Shown here piece after piece: positions 1 through 8,719 of a DNA stretch of 43,469 nucleotides. The notes beneath the pieces are model-generated. The model had not been told where the DNA came from. It made no database searches and saw only the letters and a program-made list of their open reading frames with translations. Both the position numbers and the translations under genes were made by a program. The stretch spans positions 1 to 43,469 of the forward strand of contig CAJFOI010000018.1 of assembly GCA_904396155.1 (NCBI GenBank), given 5' to 3'. How positions within the stretch are numbered: position 1 is the stretch's first letter; each line of letters begins with the position of its first letter. Source of the stretch: Candidatus Avispirillum faecium. Its GTDB lineage: Bacteria > Bacillota > Clostridia > Oscillospirales > CAG-272.

Positions 1-184
1 ACAATCCCCCACCCGCTGCGCGGGAGCCCCCTTTACACAAGGGGGCCTGAAGTGCTAAAGCCTCCCCTTCGCGGGGGTTGCGCAGCAGACCCGGAGGTAG
101 CGACGCAACATTTTTTATAAAAAGCCTCCCCTTCCTTGTAAAGGGGAGGTGGCGCAACGCAGTTGCGACGGTGGGGTTGTGAAA
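1..184. repeat. Intergenic hairpin-repeat cluster 1
   Basis: Cluster of the window-wide palindromic repeat family, cut by the left window edge. It holds CCCGC-TGC-GCGGG at 12-24, a GGGGAGG/CCTCCCC hairpin around 123-149 and the inner palindrome CGCAAC-GCA-GTTGCG at 153-167, followed by the typical edge sequence GGTGGGGTTGT. Nothing coding is convincing here; an open frame that enters uvrB from this cluster has no ribosome site. Confidence 0.85.
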
Positions 185-226
185 AACGCAACCTTCATGT
201 TCCCTCTTCCTTTTCATAAAACAGCA

Positions 227-235
227 TGGTATACT
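227..235 (+). promoter_or_regulatory. Extended -10 promoter of uvrB
   Basis: TG at 227-228, one base, then TATACT at 230-235 form an extended -10 box about 50 bases before the uvrB start. No good -35 match is visible at the expected distance, as is common for extended -10 promoters. Confidence 0.5.
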
Positions 236-283
236 AAAGATAAAATAACCGCAGCAAATAGAAACCAAAAAGGAGGCAGTCCC

Positions 284-2281
284 TTGGACCACTTTGAACT
301 TGTCTCTCCCTACAAGCCCACGGGGGACCAGCCCCAGGCCATCGACAGCCTGGTCCGGGGACTGGAGCAGGGGATGCGGGATCAGGTGCTCATGGGCGTC
401 ACCGGATCCGGCAAGACCTTCACCATGGCCAACGTGATCGCCAGGATGAACCGGCCCACCCTGGTGCTGGCCCACAACAAAACCCTCGCCGCCCAGCTGT
501 GCAGCGAGTTTCGGGAATTCTTCCCCCACAATGCGGTGGAGTATTTTGTCTCCTACTACGACTACTACCAGCCGGAGGCGTACATCCCCGGCAAGGATAT
601 GTATATTGAAAAGGATTCCTCCATCAACGACGAGATCGACAAGCTGCGCCACAGCGCCACCAGCGCCCTGTTTGAGCGGCGGGATGTCATCATTGTGGCC
701 AGCGTGTCCTGCATTTACTCCCTGGGTCCCCCGGAGGAGTACAAAGCCCAGGTGATGGCCCTGCGTCCCGGGATGCAGATGGAGCGGGACGAGCTGGCCA
801 GGCGGCTCATCGAGGCCAGCTACAACCGCAACGATATGAACTTCGTTCGCAACACTTTCCGTATGCGGGGGGACACCCTGGAGGTGTTTCCCTCCAACGC
901 AGGGGAAAAGGCGATCCGGGTGGAGTTTTTCGGGGACGAGATCGACCGGGTGTCGGAGTTTGACCCTCTCACCGGAAACATCCTGCAAAATCTTACGTAT
1001 GCCGCCGTTTATCCCGCCAACCACTATGCGGTGGACCACAGCAAAATGGAAGCGGCTCTGGAGCGGATCGAAAAGGAGCTGGAGGAGCGGGTGGCCTACT
1101 TTGAAAAAGCGGGCAAGCTTTTGGAGGCGCAGCGGATCGAAGAGCGCACCCGGTACGATATGGAGATGCTCCGGGAGATCGGTTCCTGCTCGGGGATCGA
1201 AAACTACTCCCGCATCCTGGCCGGGCGGGAGCCGGGTTCCACACCCTATACCCTGCTGGATTACTTTCCAAGGGATTTTCTCATGTTCATCGACGAGTCC
1301 CACGTGACGCTTCCCCAGGTGCGGGGCATGTACGGAGGGGACCACGCACGCAAGAAAAATCTGGTGGACTACGGCTTTCGTCTGCCCTCCGCTTTCGACA
1401 ACCGGCCTCTCAATTTTGAAGAATTTGAAAGCAAGCTCAATCAGGTGATTCTGGTGTCCGCCACGCCGGCGGAATATGAGCGGTCCCGCGCCCAGGCTAT
1501 TGTGGAGCAGATCATCCGTCCCACGGGGCTGCTGGATCCCCAGGTGGAGGTGCGCCCGGTGGCCACCCAGGTGGACGACGTGCTGGGAGAGATCCGCCTG
1601 CGGGTGGAAAAGGGAGAGCGGGTGCTGGTCACTACCCTCACCAAAAAGATGGCGGAGGACCTCACCGAATATCTGGACGCCCAGGAGGTCCGGGTCAAAT
1701 ACATCCACCACAATGTGGACACCATGGAGCGCAGCGAGCTGCTCCGGGATTTGCGCATGGGCGTGTTCGACGTGCTGGTGGGGATCAACCTGCTGCGGGA
1801 AGGCATCGATCTGCCGGAGGTCACACTGGTGGCAGTGCTGGATGCGGACAAGGAGGGATTTTTGCGCAGCGAGTCCTCCCTGATCCAGATCATCGGCCGC
1901 GCTGCCCGAAATGTGGGAGGGCAGGTCATCCTCTATGCGGATACCATCACCGGATCCATCCAGCGGGCGATGCGTGAGACCCAGCGCCGCCGGGAGATCC
2001 AGCAGAAGTACAACGAGGAACATGGCATTACGCCCCAGACCATCAAAAAGCAGATCAGCGATCTCATCAAAATCGGCGCGGCGGAAGACGCCCCCAAAAA
2101 GGGAAAGAAAAAGCGCCTGACAAAGCAGGAGCTGGAACAGGAGATCGGACGGCTGCGCCAGGAGATGCAGAAGGCGTCGAAAGAATTGCGCTTCGAGGAA
2201 GCGGCATATTTGCGGGACCGCATCCGTTCCCTGGAAAGTACAAAGGACACCTATGCGGGAGGATCAAAAAGAAGTCGTTAA
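284..2281 (+). CDS. uvrB: UvrABC excinuclease subunit B
   Basis: UvrB is the damage-verifying helicase-like subunit of nucleotide excision repair: UvrA loads it on DNA and it then recruits UvrC. The 665-residue product has a Walker A loop GVTGSGKT (residues 38-45), the tyrosine-rich beta-hairpin [10 protein letters not shown] (91-100) that inserts between DNA strands, a helicase motif VI (QIIGRAARN) and a C-terminal UVR motif that contacts UvrC; this is the usual family length. The start is a TTG at 284, chosen because AAGGAGG (270-276) lies seven bases upstream and the family's N-terminus begins here; the frame stays open further left but only through repeat DNA. uvrA is nearby at 5503-8370 on the other strand, so the two are linked but not in one operon. 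Confidence 0.97.
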   Translation: MDHFELVSPYKPTGDQPQAIDSLVRGLEQGMRDQVLMGVTGSGKTFTMANVIARMNRPTLVLAHNKTLAAQLCSEFREFFPHNAVEYFVSYYDYYQPEAYIPGKDMYIEKDSSINDEIDKLRHSATSALFERRDVIIVASVSCIYSLGPPEEYKAQVMALRPGMQMERDELARRLIEASYNRNDMNFVRNTFRMRGDTLEVFPSNAGEKAIRVEFFGDEIDRVSEFDPLTGNILQNLTYAAVYPANHYAVDHSKMEAALERIEKELEERVAYFEKAGKLLEAQRIEERTRYDMEMLREIGSCSGIENYSRILAGREPGSTPYTLLDYFPRDFLMFIDESHVTLPQVRGMYGGDHARKKNLVDYGFRLPSAFDNRPLNFEEFESKLNQVILVSATPAEYERSRAQAIVEQIIRPTGLLDPQVEVRPVATQVDDVLGEIRLRVEKGERVLVTTLTKKMAEDLTEYLDAQEVRVKYIHHNVDTMERSELLRDLRMGVFDVLVGINLLREGIDLPEVTLVAVLDADKEGFLRSESSLIQIIGRAARNVGGQVILYADTITGSIQRAMRETQRRREIQQKYNEEHGITPQTIKKQISDLIKIGAAEDAPKKGKKKRLTKQELEQEIGRLRQEMQKASKELRFEEAAYLRDRIRSLESTKDTYAGGSKRSR

Positions 2282-2284
2282 GAA

Positions 2285-2825
2285 GGACAACCCCTCCGTC
2301 AGCTTCGCTGACACCTCCCCTTACACAGGGGAGGCTTTTTATAAAAAATGTTGCGGCATCACCCTCGGGTCTGCTGCGCAGCCCCCGCGAAGGGGAGGCT
2401 TGGAATTAGGTAGGCTCCCTTGTGCAAAGGGAGCTGGCGGCAAAGCCGCCTGAGGGATTGTTCTTTTACAACCCCTCCGACATGGCTACGCCATGCCACC
2501 ACCCCCGGGTCTGCTACGCAGCCCCCGCGAAGGGGAGGCTTTAGCATTTCTTAGGCCCCCATGTGGGGAGTTGCAAAGCAACTCCGGGGGGCATCCCGCG
2601 CAGCGGGTAGGGGGATTGTTCCTTTCACAACCCCTCCGACATGGCTGCGCCATGCCACCACCCCCGGATCTGCTGCGCAGCCCCCGCACAGGGGAAGCTT
2701 GGAATTAGGTAGGCTCCCTTGTGCAAAGGGAGCTGGCGGCAAAGCCACCTGAGGGATTGTTTCCCCCTTACAACCCCTCCGTCATGGCTACGCCATGCCA
2801 CCACCCCTTACACTGGGAAGGCTTA
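2285..2825. repeat. Intergenic hairpin-repeat cluster 2
   Basis: About 540 bases of tandem and inverted repeat units between uvrB and the DUF1292 gene. Inner palindromes include GTCAGC-TTC-GCTGAC (2298-2312), GGCGGC-AAA-GCCGCC (2436-2450), CATGGC-TAC-GCCATG (2481-2495) and CCCGC-GCA-GCGGG near 2605. The constant hairpin near 2315-2347 (CCTCCCC...GGGGAGG then TTTTTAT) has the shape of an intrinsic terminator for uvrB. No gene is present. Confidence 0.9.
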
Positions 2826-2903
2826 GCGAGAAAGTTTGTTCAATTTATTTTGGAGTTGCGCCAGTCCTTTCCTTTGTTGTCGGAAAACGGCTGTATTTTA
2901 TGC

Positions 2904-2932
2904 TTGACAAAAAGGATTGGAATGTATAGAAT
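2904..2932 (+). promoter_or_regulatory. Promoter of the DUF1292 gene
   Basis: TTGACA at 2904-2909 and TAGAAT at 2927-2932 with a 17-base spacer, about 40 bases before the start codon. The repeat cluster ends before it, so the gene has its own promoter. Confidence 0.75.
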
Positions 2933-2972
2933 AATAGTAGCAAGCAAACTCTATCTACAAAGGAGATCAAAG

Positions 2973-3281
2973 ATGGCAGACGAACTTTTTGAGAGCGATG
3001 TGTTCACGCTCACCGATGAGGAAGGCAACGAGGACGATTACGAGCTCATCGGCACGGTAGAAGTGGACGACGTCACATATTATGCTCTCATTCCCTGCAC
3101 GGATGACGATAAAGAGGCTACGGAGTATATTGTTCTGCGGGGCGAAAAAGATGAGAACGGAGAGGATGTACTGGTGTCCATCGACGACGACGAGGAATTC
3201 GATCGGATCGCCGACATCTTCGACGACGAATTTGCCGACATCGATTACGATGCGGACGCCGACGAGGACGACGAAGAATAA
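2973..3281 (+). CDS. DUF1292 family acidic protein (YrzB-like)
   Basis: A 102-residue, strongly acidic protein matching the DUF1292 (YrzB) family, which is widespread in Firmicutes and has no established function. The recognisable part is the beta-rich core with TLTDEEGNEDDYELIGTVEVD near the N-terminus, followed by a YYALIP segment and a VLRGEKDENGEDVLVSI segment. The C-terminal 30 residues are almost only Asp, Glu and Ala. The start at 2973 follows AAAGGAG (2959-2965) by seven bases. In Bacillus and many Clostridia this family sits beside yrrK and alaS; that context is absent here, and instead a structured RNA follows directly. Confidence 0.85.
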   Translation: MADELFESDVFTLTDEEGNEDDYELIGTVEVDDVTYYALIPCTDDDKEATEYIVLRGEKDENGEDVLVSIDDDEEFDRIADIFDDEFADIDYDADADEDDEE

Positions 3282-3308
3282 AAATGACAGCCTGCGGTGT
3301 TTGTGATA

Positions 3309-3478
3309 AAGCTTTTAATTAAACCCACAGATGATTCATGGAGTCCGACCCCAAAACGGGAATGCAGGCCTCCCGCCCGCCTCTCCTTTTGCGACAGGCG
3401 GTCACGGATGTTGGAAGCACAAAGTGCGGGCATAGGACACCACCTTGCTTAGGGCAGGGTTTCTTAATTAGGCTTTAC
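3309..3478 (+). ncRNA. ssrS: Structured RNA candidate, 6S-like
   Basis: No good reading frame covers this interval, but it can fold as one long hairpin. The AT-rich ends (AAAGCTTTTAATTAAACCC at about 3309-3327 and GGGTTTCTTAATTAGGCTTT at about 3456-3475) are complementary apart from small bulges. Inside, TGGAGTCC pairs with GGACACCA, CCGCCT with AGGCGG as an apical stem, and GCAC-AAA-GTGC makes a small hairpin on the 3' side. A closed ~170-nucleotide rod with an open centre and a small 3'-side hairpin fits 6S RNA, the RNA that binds sigma-A RNA polymerase in stationary phase. The name is an inference from fold, length and GC-rich centre; I cannot run a covariance search. No clear promoter precedes it, so it may be processed from the DUF1292 transcript. 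Confidence 0.5.
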
Positions 3479-3509
3479 ACGGCACGGTGGGTCGAGCAAT
3501 TGGACGATT

Positions 3510-3555
3510 CCCCGCAAATGTGTGCATTTTTGTGTACACGTTTGCGGGGGTTTCC
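3510..3555 (+). terminator. Hairpin terminator after the structured RNA
   Basis: CCCCGCAAA (3510-3518) pairs with TTTGCGGGG (3541-3549), extended by GTGT/ACAC, followed by a short mixed T-tract. It ends the DUF1292/structured RNA unit. Confidence 0.6.
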
Positions 3556-3563
3556 ATTTTGTA

Positions 3564-3835
3564 ACAACCCCTCCGTCAGCTACGCTGACACCTCCCCTTC
3601 CTTGCGAAGGGGAGGCTTTAGCACTTCAGGCCCCCTTGTGTAAAGGGGGCTCCCGCGAAGCGGGTGAGGGATTGTCTTATTTACAACCCTTCCGTCAGCT
3701 ACGCTGACACCTCCCCTTCCTTGCGAAGGGGAGGCTTTTATAAAAAAATGCGCCACCACCCCAGGAGTTACACAGCAACTCCCACACTGGGGAGGCTTAG
3801 GTTTTGTTCAGTCCCCCTTGTGGGGAGGCTTGCAT
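3564..3835. repeat. Intergenic hairpin-repeat cluster 3
   Basis: Repeat units between the structured RNA and the convergent aminotransferase gene. Inner palindromes include GTCAGC-TAC-GCTGAC (3575-3589, again near 3697) and CCCGC-GAA-GCGGG (3652-3664); a degenerate GAGTTAC...GCAACTC unit lies near 3765. Two CTCCCCTT...AAGGGGAG hairpins end in T-rich stretches. No gene is present. Confidence 0.9.
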
Positions 3836-3845
3836 GAAGAATATT

Positions 3846-5072
3846 TCACGCAAACGTCTCCAGCACAGCGCCGATGCGCTCTGCACCATAGCGAAGCTGC
3901 TTAGACCAGGGCAGAAAGACGATCCGGAAGTGGTCCGGTCGGTTCCAGTTAAACCCGGTCCCGGGGGTGAGCAGGATGCGCTCCCGCTGCAACAGCCGGG
4001 CGGCAAACTGCCGGTCGTCAAAAGCGGGATATCGGCGCAGATCCACCCTTGGAAACACGTAAAACCCGGCCCGGGGCCGGAAAAACTGAATGCCGGGGAT
4101 TTTGGAAAGGGCGTCGCAGATGGCCTCCCGCTGAGCATGGATCCTGCCGCCCGGCGCCAGCAGCGCCTGCATCTCCTCCTCTGCGGCCAGCGCCTGGGGG
4201 ATGACGGTTTGTGCAGGTACGTTGGCGCACAGGCGCATGGAGGAAAGCAGATCCATTCCCTGCAAAAACGCCTGCTGCCGGGACCAGTCTCCGCACAGGC
4301 ACAGCCACCCGCACCGAAACCCCGGAATCAGATGGGACTTGGACAGGCCGTTGTAGCAGGCCACCGGCACATCCGGCACGGCGGCGGCTACGGCTGTGTG
4401 AACGCCGCCGTCCAGCACCAGACGGTCGTAGATCTCGTCGGCGAACAGGATCAGCCCGTGCCGGCGGGCGAGAGCGCCCACTTGGTCCAGCACGGCAGGG
4501 GGGTACAGCGCGCCAGTGGGATTGTTGGGATGGATCAGCACGATCCCCCGGGTGCGGGGAGTGATCTTTTTCTCCATATCGGCCAGATCCGGACACCAGT
4601 CGGCCCACTCGTCACAGATATAGTGGACGGCCCGTCCGCCGGCCAGGCGCACCGCGCCGGTCCACAGGGGATAATCCGGCGCAGGAACCAGCATTTCGTC
4701 CCCGTTTTCCAGCAGCGCCTGCATGGACATGAGGATCAGCTCGCTGACGCCGTTGCCGGTGTAGATGGTATCCATGGAATAGGGGACCATCCCCTTTTTG
4801 CGGCAGTAGGCGTCAATGGCCCGGCGGGCGCGGAGAAGTCCCTTGGATGCAGAGTACCCTTCTGCGCCGGTGAGCTGCTCCGTGTAGGCGCGAAGCAGGC
4901 GCGCCGGCGCGCGAAATCCAAAAGGAGCGGGGTCGCCGATGTTGAGATGGAGGATCTTTTCCCCTTGCCGTTCCATCTCCTCCGCCCGCTGCTGGAGCGG
5001 GCCCCGAATCTCATATCGAATATCGTGGAATTTGGAGGGAGCCTCCCGCTCCACGGTCATATTGGTGTACAT
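3846..5072 (-). CDS. alaA: Alanine-type aminotransferase (AlaA family)
   Basis: PLP-dependent class I/II aminotransferase, closest in pattern to AlaA, which makes alanine from pyruvate and glutamate. AlaA-like blocks include YEIRGPLQQRAEEMERQG, LNIGDPAPFGF, TGNGVSELI and LVPAPDYPLW. PLP-binding residues are visible: HPNNPTG (Asn about 184), ADEIY (Asp about 212, Tyr about 215), the Schiff-base lysine in GLSKSH (about 245) and the following Arg in GFRCGW. Length (408) is normal. The ATG at 5072 is preferred to the one at 5078 because AAAGGAAGG lies seven to eight bases before 5072 but touches 5078. Its leader is a T-box with an alanine (GCA) specifier, which independently supports an alanine-related role. 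Confidence 0.9.
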   Translation of the reverse strand: MYTNMTVEREAPSKFHDIRYEIRGPLQQRAEEMERQGEKILHLNIGDPAPFGFRAPARLLRAYTEQLTGAEGYSASKGLLRARRAIDAYCRKKGMVPYSMDTIYTGNGVSELILMSMQALLENGDEMLVPAPDYPLWTGAVRLAGGRAVHYICDEWADWCPDLADMEKKITPRTRGIVLIHPNNPTGALYPPAVLDQVGALARRHGLILFADEIYDRLVLDGGVHTAVAAAVPDVPVACYNGLSKSHLIPGFRCGWLCLCGDWSRQQAFLQGMDLLSSMRLCANVPAQTVIPQALAAEEEMQALLAPGGRIHAQREAICDALSKIPGIQFFRPRAGFYVFPRVDLRRYPAFDDRQFAARLLQRERILLTPGTGFNWNRPDHFRIVFLPWSKQLRYGAERIGAVLETFA

Positions 5073-5099
5073 TTTCATTCCTTCCTTTCTCTGGAAAAA

Positions 5100-5133
5100 G
5101 AAAACGTCCCGAACGCGTCATGCGTTCAGGACG
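5100..5133 (-). terminator. T-box regulatory terminator
   Basis: CGTCCTGAACGCA and CGCGTTCGGGACG (minus-strand sense, 5133 to 5105) form a hairpin followed by TTTTCTTTTT. Part of its 5' arm can instead pair with the T-box to form the antiterminator. Confidence 0.85.
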
Positions 5134-5385
5134 AAAAGTTTTCCGTGTTACCACCTGAATTCAGGGAAGGCTACCCCCTTTCCCTGCACTCTGCCGGTAC
5201 GAGTTCATACCGCTTCTCTGTAACGGGAGAACCCCGTTTGCGCCTACGCGGACCGCGGTCCTTCGGGCAAAGGCTCCAAGACTGCTTCGGCGGGGGCGCG
5301 CCGAGGATTTGCACCACCATCCTCTCTCTGGGGACTGCCGCACCGCTTACTCTTTCTCTTCATCGCTTTTTCTTGTGTTTGCTTT
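5100..5385 (-). promoter_or_regulatory. T-box leader with alanine (GCA) specifier
   Basis: Transcribed leftward ahead of alaA. The T-box core (reads AGGTGGTAACACGG on the minus strand) is at 5143-5156; its TGGT bulge can pair with a tRNA ending ACCA, as tRNA-Ala does. Stem I begins at about 5383 with the AGAGTA and AGAGAG elements and a GGTGGTGCAAATCC distal loop. In the 3' side of Stem I the conserved GAA is followed by GCA at 5283-5285, then GTCTTGGAGCC, so the specifier codon reads alanine. A competing terminator stem lies at 5105-5133. Uncharged tRNA-Ala would open the terminator and allow alanine aminotransferase synthesis. Confidence 0.9.
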
Positions 5386-5390
5386 TTTAT

Positions 5391-5419
5391 AGTGTACCAC
5401 AGGAGAGCGTGCTTGTCAA
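5391..5419 (-). promoter_or_regulatory. Promoter of the T-box/alaA unit
   Basis: On the minus strand TTGACA (5419-5414) and TACACT (5396-5391) with a 17-base spacer, just upstream of Stem I. Confidence 0.85.
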
Positions 5420-5444
5420 TGGAAATGATACCCTTTGTGGGGAT

Positions 5445-5502
5445 GGAACAACCCCTCCGTCATGGCTACGCCATGCCACCTCCCCCCACACAGGGGAGGC
5501 TT
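5445..5502. repeat. Single hairpin-repeat unit (cluster 4)
   Basis: One unit at the 3' end of uvrA: inner palindrome CATGGC-TAC-GCCATG near 5461-5475 followed by CTCCCC...GGGGAG and TTTTATTTT. It directly abuts the uvrA stop codon. Confidence 0.9.
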
Positions 5503-8370
5503 TTATTTTGATGCTACGTCGACAGCGTCCCGAAAGGCCGGAAGCTTTCCCCGCAGATACTGCCCGGTATAGGACGCTGCGCACTGGGCCACTTCCTCCG
5601 GTGTGCCGCAGCAGACGACGGTCCCGCCACCGTCTCCCCCTTCCGGACCCAGATCGATGATGTAGTCCGCCGTTTTGATGATGTCCAGATTGTGTTCAAT
5701 CACCAATACTGTATTTCCCGCATCCACCAGCCGCTGGAGCACGCCGATCAGCTTTTCCACGTCGGCGGTGTGCAGGCCGGTGGTGGGTTCGTCCAAAACA
5801 TAGATCGTGCGGCCTGTGCTGCGCCGGGACAGCTCGGCGGAAAGCTTCACCCGCTGGGCCTCTCCCCCGGACAAAGTGGTGGAGGACTGGCCGATTTTTA
5901 CATACCCCAGCCCCACGTCGCACAGTGTTTTCAGTCGGCCGGCGATTCGGGGCAGATCGGCAAAGAATTCCGCACCTTCCTCCGCTGTCATCTCCAGCAC
6001 GTCGGCGATGCTCTTGCCCTTGTATTTTACTTCCAGCGTCTCCTTGTTGTACCGTTTCCCATGGCACACGTCGCAGGTGACGTACACATCCGGTAAAAAG
6101 TGCATTTCGATCTTTTTCACGCCGTCCCCTTCGCAGGCCTCACAGCGTCCTCCCCGGACGTTGAAGGAAAACCGCCCCGCCTTGTATCCCCGCAGATTTG
6201 CCGCCGGGGTTTTTGCAAAAAGCTCCCGGATGTCGGTAAACAATCCCGTGTAGGTGGCGGGATTGGACCGGGGAGTGCGGCCGATGGGACTTTGGTCGAT
6301 GTCGATGATCTTGTCCAGCGCCTCCACGCCCCGGATCTCCTTGTGCTTGCCGGGAAAGGTGACAGCCCGGTTCAGGGTGGCGGCGAGAGAACGATAGAAG
6401 ATGGAATTCACCAGGGAGGATTTGCCGCTGCCGGACACGCCGGTGACGCAGACAAAGCATCCCAGGGGGATATCTACGGTAATATTTTTGAGATTGTTCT
6501 CGCAGGCGCCTACCACGGTGAGCCGCTTCCCGTTCCCCTTTCGGCGCTGCGCCGGGACGGCAATGGACCGCCGCCCGGACAAAAACGCCCCTGTGAGGGA
6601 TTTTTTGTCGGCCATAATCTGCTTCGGCGTGCCTGCAGCCACCACCTGGCCGCCGTGGATGCCTGCGCCCGGACCGATATCCAGGATATAGTCCGCGTTT
6701 TCCATGGTCTCCTCGTCGTGCTCCACCACGATCACGCTGTTGCCGATGTCCCGCAGCTGCTTCAGGGTGCGAATCAGCTTGCTGTTGTCCCGCTGGTGGA
6801 GGCCGATGCTGGGTTCGTCCAGAATGTACAGCACCCCTGCCAGCGCAGAACCGATCTGCGTGGCCAGGCGGATCCGCTGAGATTCCCCCCCGGACAGGGT
6901 GCCGCTGCGCCGGGCGAGGGTCAGGTAGTCCAGCCCAACCGACTGGAGAAAGCCCAGACGGCTCTTCAGCTCCTTGATGATCTGCCGGGCGATCTGCTCC
7001 TCCATTTGAGAAAACCGCAGACTGTTTGTAAATTCCAGCGCTTCGGTGATGGAGAGACGGCAGTACTGGTCGATGTTCAATCCGCCTACGGTGACGGCGA
7101 GCGCCTCCGGATTCAGCCGGCTGCCGCCGCAGGCGGGGCAGTCCTGCTCCTCCATAAACTGCTCGTAATATTCATTTTCCACGCCTCCCTGCTCCATGCG
7201 GGCGCTGATGGTCTGAAGGATTCCCTCATACTTTACCCGTTGCTGACGAGTGTATCCTCCAAAGCCCCGCACGATATCGTAGACTTCATCCCCCGTGCCG
7301 TGCAGCAGGGCGTGAAGGGCCTCCTTCGAGAAAGTGGACAGAGGCTGGTCCATGCGAAAACCGTGGCGCCTGCCCACCGCGGCGATCAGCGGACCCGTCC
7401 AGGTGTCCGGCCCCAAGGTTTTGAATCCGTTTACGGCAACGGCGCCCTCCAGCAGGGAGAGGTCCCGGTTGGGCAAAATCTTTGGAATGGAGATATTTCG
7501 GGTAACACCGATGCCGGCGCAGCTTTTGCAGGCGCCGAAAGGATTGTTGAAGGAAAACATCCGAGGCTCCAGCTCGCCGAAGCTGATGCCGTGTTCCTCA
7601 CAGGCGTAGTTGGTGGAAAACTGCAGCTCCTCCTCCGCCTCCCCCTCTTTCCGGGGCAAAACCATCACGGTGAGAGAGCCGCCGCTCTCCCGCAGGGCCG
7701 TCTCCACACTGTCCGACAGGCGGGAGCGGATCTCCGGCTTCATCACCAGCCGGTCTACCACAATCTCAATGGTGTGCCGCTGATTTTTCTCCAGCTCGAA
7801 ATCCTCGGACAAATCGTAGATGATCCCGTCGCAGCGTACTCTTGAAAAACCGCTTTTCTTTGCGTCGTCGAAAACTTTCTCATGGCGTCCTTTCTTTCCC
7901 CGGACCACGGGAGACAAAAGCATAAACCGGGTTCCTTCGGGGAGCGCCAGGATGCGGTCCATGATCTGGTCCGTGGTCTGCTGGCGGATCTCCTTGCCGC
8001 AGACGGGACAGTGGGGCACGCCCAGCCGGGCGTATAAAAGACGCAGATAGTCGTAGATCTCCGTGACGGTGCCCACCGTAGAGCGGGGGTTTTTGGAGGT
8101 GGTCTTCTGGTCGATGGAAATGGCGGGAGAAAGCCCTTCCACCGAATCGATATCTGGCTTGTCCATCTGCCCCAGGAACATCCGGGCGTAGGAAGACAAG
8201 CTTTCCACAAACCGGCGGTGCCCCTCCGCATAAATGGTGTCGAAAGCCAGGGAGGATTTCCCCGATCCGGACAGACCGGTGAACACCACCAGCTTGTCCC
8301 GGGGGATCTTCACATCGATGTTTTTCAGGTTGTTTACGCGGGCGCCCCGCACAGTGAGATATTTCGGCAT
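5503..8370 (-). CDS. uvrA: UvrABC excinuclease subunit A
   Basis: UvrA is the DNA-damage sensor of nucleotide excision repair, a dimeric ABC-type ATPase that hands damaged DNA to UvrB. The 955-residue product has two ABC modules: first Walker [12 protein letters not shown] near residue 31-42 and signature [12 protein letters not shown]; second Walker [12 protein letters not shown] and signature [12 protein letters not shown] followed by [11 protein letters not shown]. Zinc-binding cysteine pairs are intact (CPVCGK, CPACGG, CEACEG and CDVCHG). Length is normal. AAGAAGGA lies about ten bases before the ATG. No sharp promoter is visible in the upstream repeats, although T/A-rich stretches near 8410-8440 could serve. 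Confidence 0.98.
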   Translation of the reverse strand: MPKYLTVRGARVNNLKNIDVKIPRDKLVVFTGLSGSGKSSLAFDTIYAEGHRRFVESLSSYARMFLGQMDKPDIDSVEGLSPAISIDQKTTSKNPRSTVGTVTEIYDYLRLLYARLGVPHCPVCGKEIRQQTTDQIMDRILALPEGTRFMLLSPVVRGKKGRHEKVFDDAKKSGFSRVRCDGIIYDLSEDFELEKNQRHTIEIVVDRLVMKPEIRSRLSDSVETALRESGGSLTVMVLPRKEGEAEEELQFSTNYACEEHGISFGELEPRMFSFNNPFGACKSCAGIGVTRNISIPKILPNRDLSLLEGAVAVNGFKTLGPDTWTGPLIAAVGRRHGFRMDQPLSTFSKEALHALLHGTGDEVYDIVRGFGGYTRQQRVKYEGILQTISARMEQGGVENEYYEQFMEEQDCPACGGSRLNPEALAVTVGGLNIDQYCRLSITEALEFTNSLRFSQMEEQIARQIIKELKSRLGFLQSVGLDYLTLARRSGTLSGGESQRIRLATQIGSALAGVLYILDEPSIGLHQRDNSKLIRTLKQLRDIGNSVIVVEHDEETMENADYILDIGPGAGIHGGQVVAAGTPKQIMADKKSLTGAFLSGRRSIAVPAQRRKGNGKRLTVVGACENNLKNITVDIPLGCFVCVTGVSGSGKSSLVNSIFYRSLAATLNRAVTFPGKHKEIRGVEALDKIIDIDQSPIGRTPRSNPATYTGLFTDIRELFAKTPAANLRGYKAGRFSFNVRGGRCEACEGDGVKKIEMHFLPDVYVTCDVCHGKRYNKETLEVKYKGKSIADVLEMTAEEGAEFFADLPRIAGRLKTLCDVGLGYVKIGQSSTTLSGGEAQRVKLSAELSRRSTGRTIYVLDEPTTGLHTADVEKLIGVLQRLVDAGNTVLVIEHNLDIIKTADYIIDLGPEGGDGGGTVVCCGTPEEVAQCAASYTGQYLRGKLPAFRDAVDVASK

Positions 8371-8417
8371 AATGATAAATCCTTCTTAATTCTTTGCCAG
8401 ACGATACGTTTATATAG

Positions 8418-8670
8418 GCTCTCCCTAAGGGGACTTACGTTTATATAGGCTCCCCTGTGCAGGGGGTGCGCAGCAACTCCGGGGGTGCTGGCGGCACTAT
8501 TTTATCTTCATAGGCTCCCTTGTGTAAAGGGAGCTGTCGACGTAGTCGACTGAGGGATTGTTCCCTTTTACAACCCCTCCGCCGCAACTACGTTGCGCCA
8601 CCACCCCAGCATCTCCTTCGGAGCTGCAGCACAGGGGAGGCTTAAGTATGTGTAGGCTCCCCTGTGCGGT
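8418..8670. repeat. Intergenic hairpin-repeat cluster 5
   Basis: Units between uvrA and the hydratase gene. Inner palindromes: GTCGAC-GTA-GTCGAC (8536-8550), CGCAAC-TAC-GTTGCG (8583-8597) and ATCTCC-TTC-GGAGCT near 8611. The short string ACGTTTATATAGGCTC occurs twice in tandem around 8407-8455. No gene is present. Confidence 0.9.
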
Positions 8671-8683
8671 CTTCTGGAGATAC

Positions 8684-8719
8684 GCAAGCGTTCGTCCAAA
8701 GACGAACGCTTGCTTTTTT
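8684..8719 (+). terminator. Perfect 13-bp hairpin with T-run
   Basis: GCAAGCGTTCGTC (8684-8696) and GACGAACGCTTGC (8701-8713) pair exactly, followed by TTTTTTA. The T-run makes it a plus-strand terminator, but it stands immediately beyond the stop of the leftward hydratase gene, where it also forms a strong 3'-end hairpin. Confidence 0.6.

Noticed and set aside
149-283. N-terminal extension of uvrB by 45 codons to an upstream ATG
   Set aside because: The extra sequence is translated repeat DNA with no ribosome site; TTG 284 has AAGGAGG at ideal distance and matches the family N-terminus.
3804-5660. 618-codon open frame opposite alaA and the T-box
   Set aside because: It is the complement of a clear aminotransferase gene and a structured leader, with no known domain or start signal.
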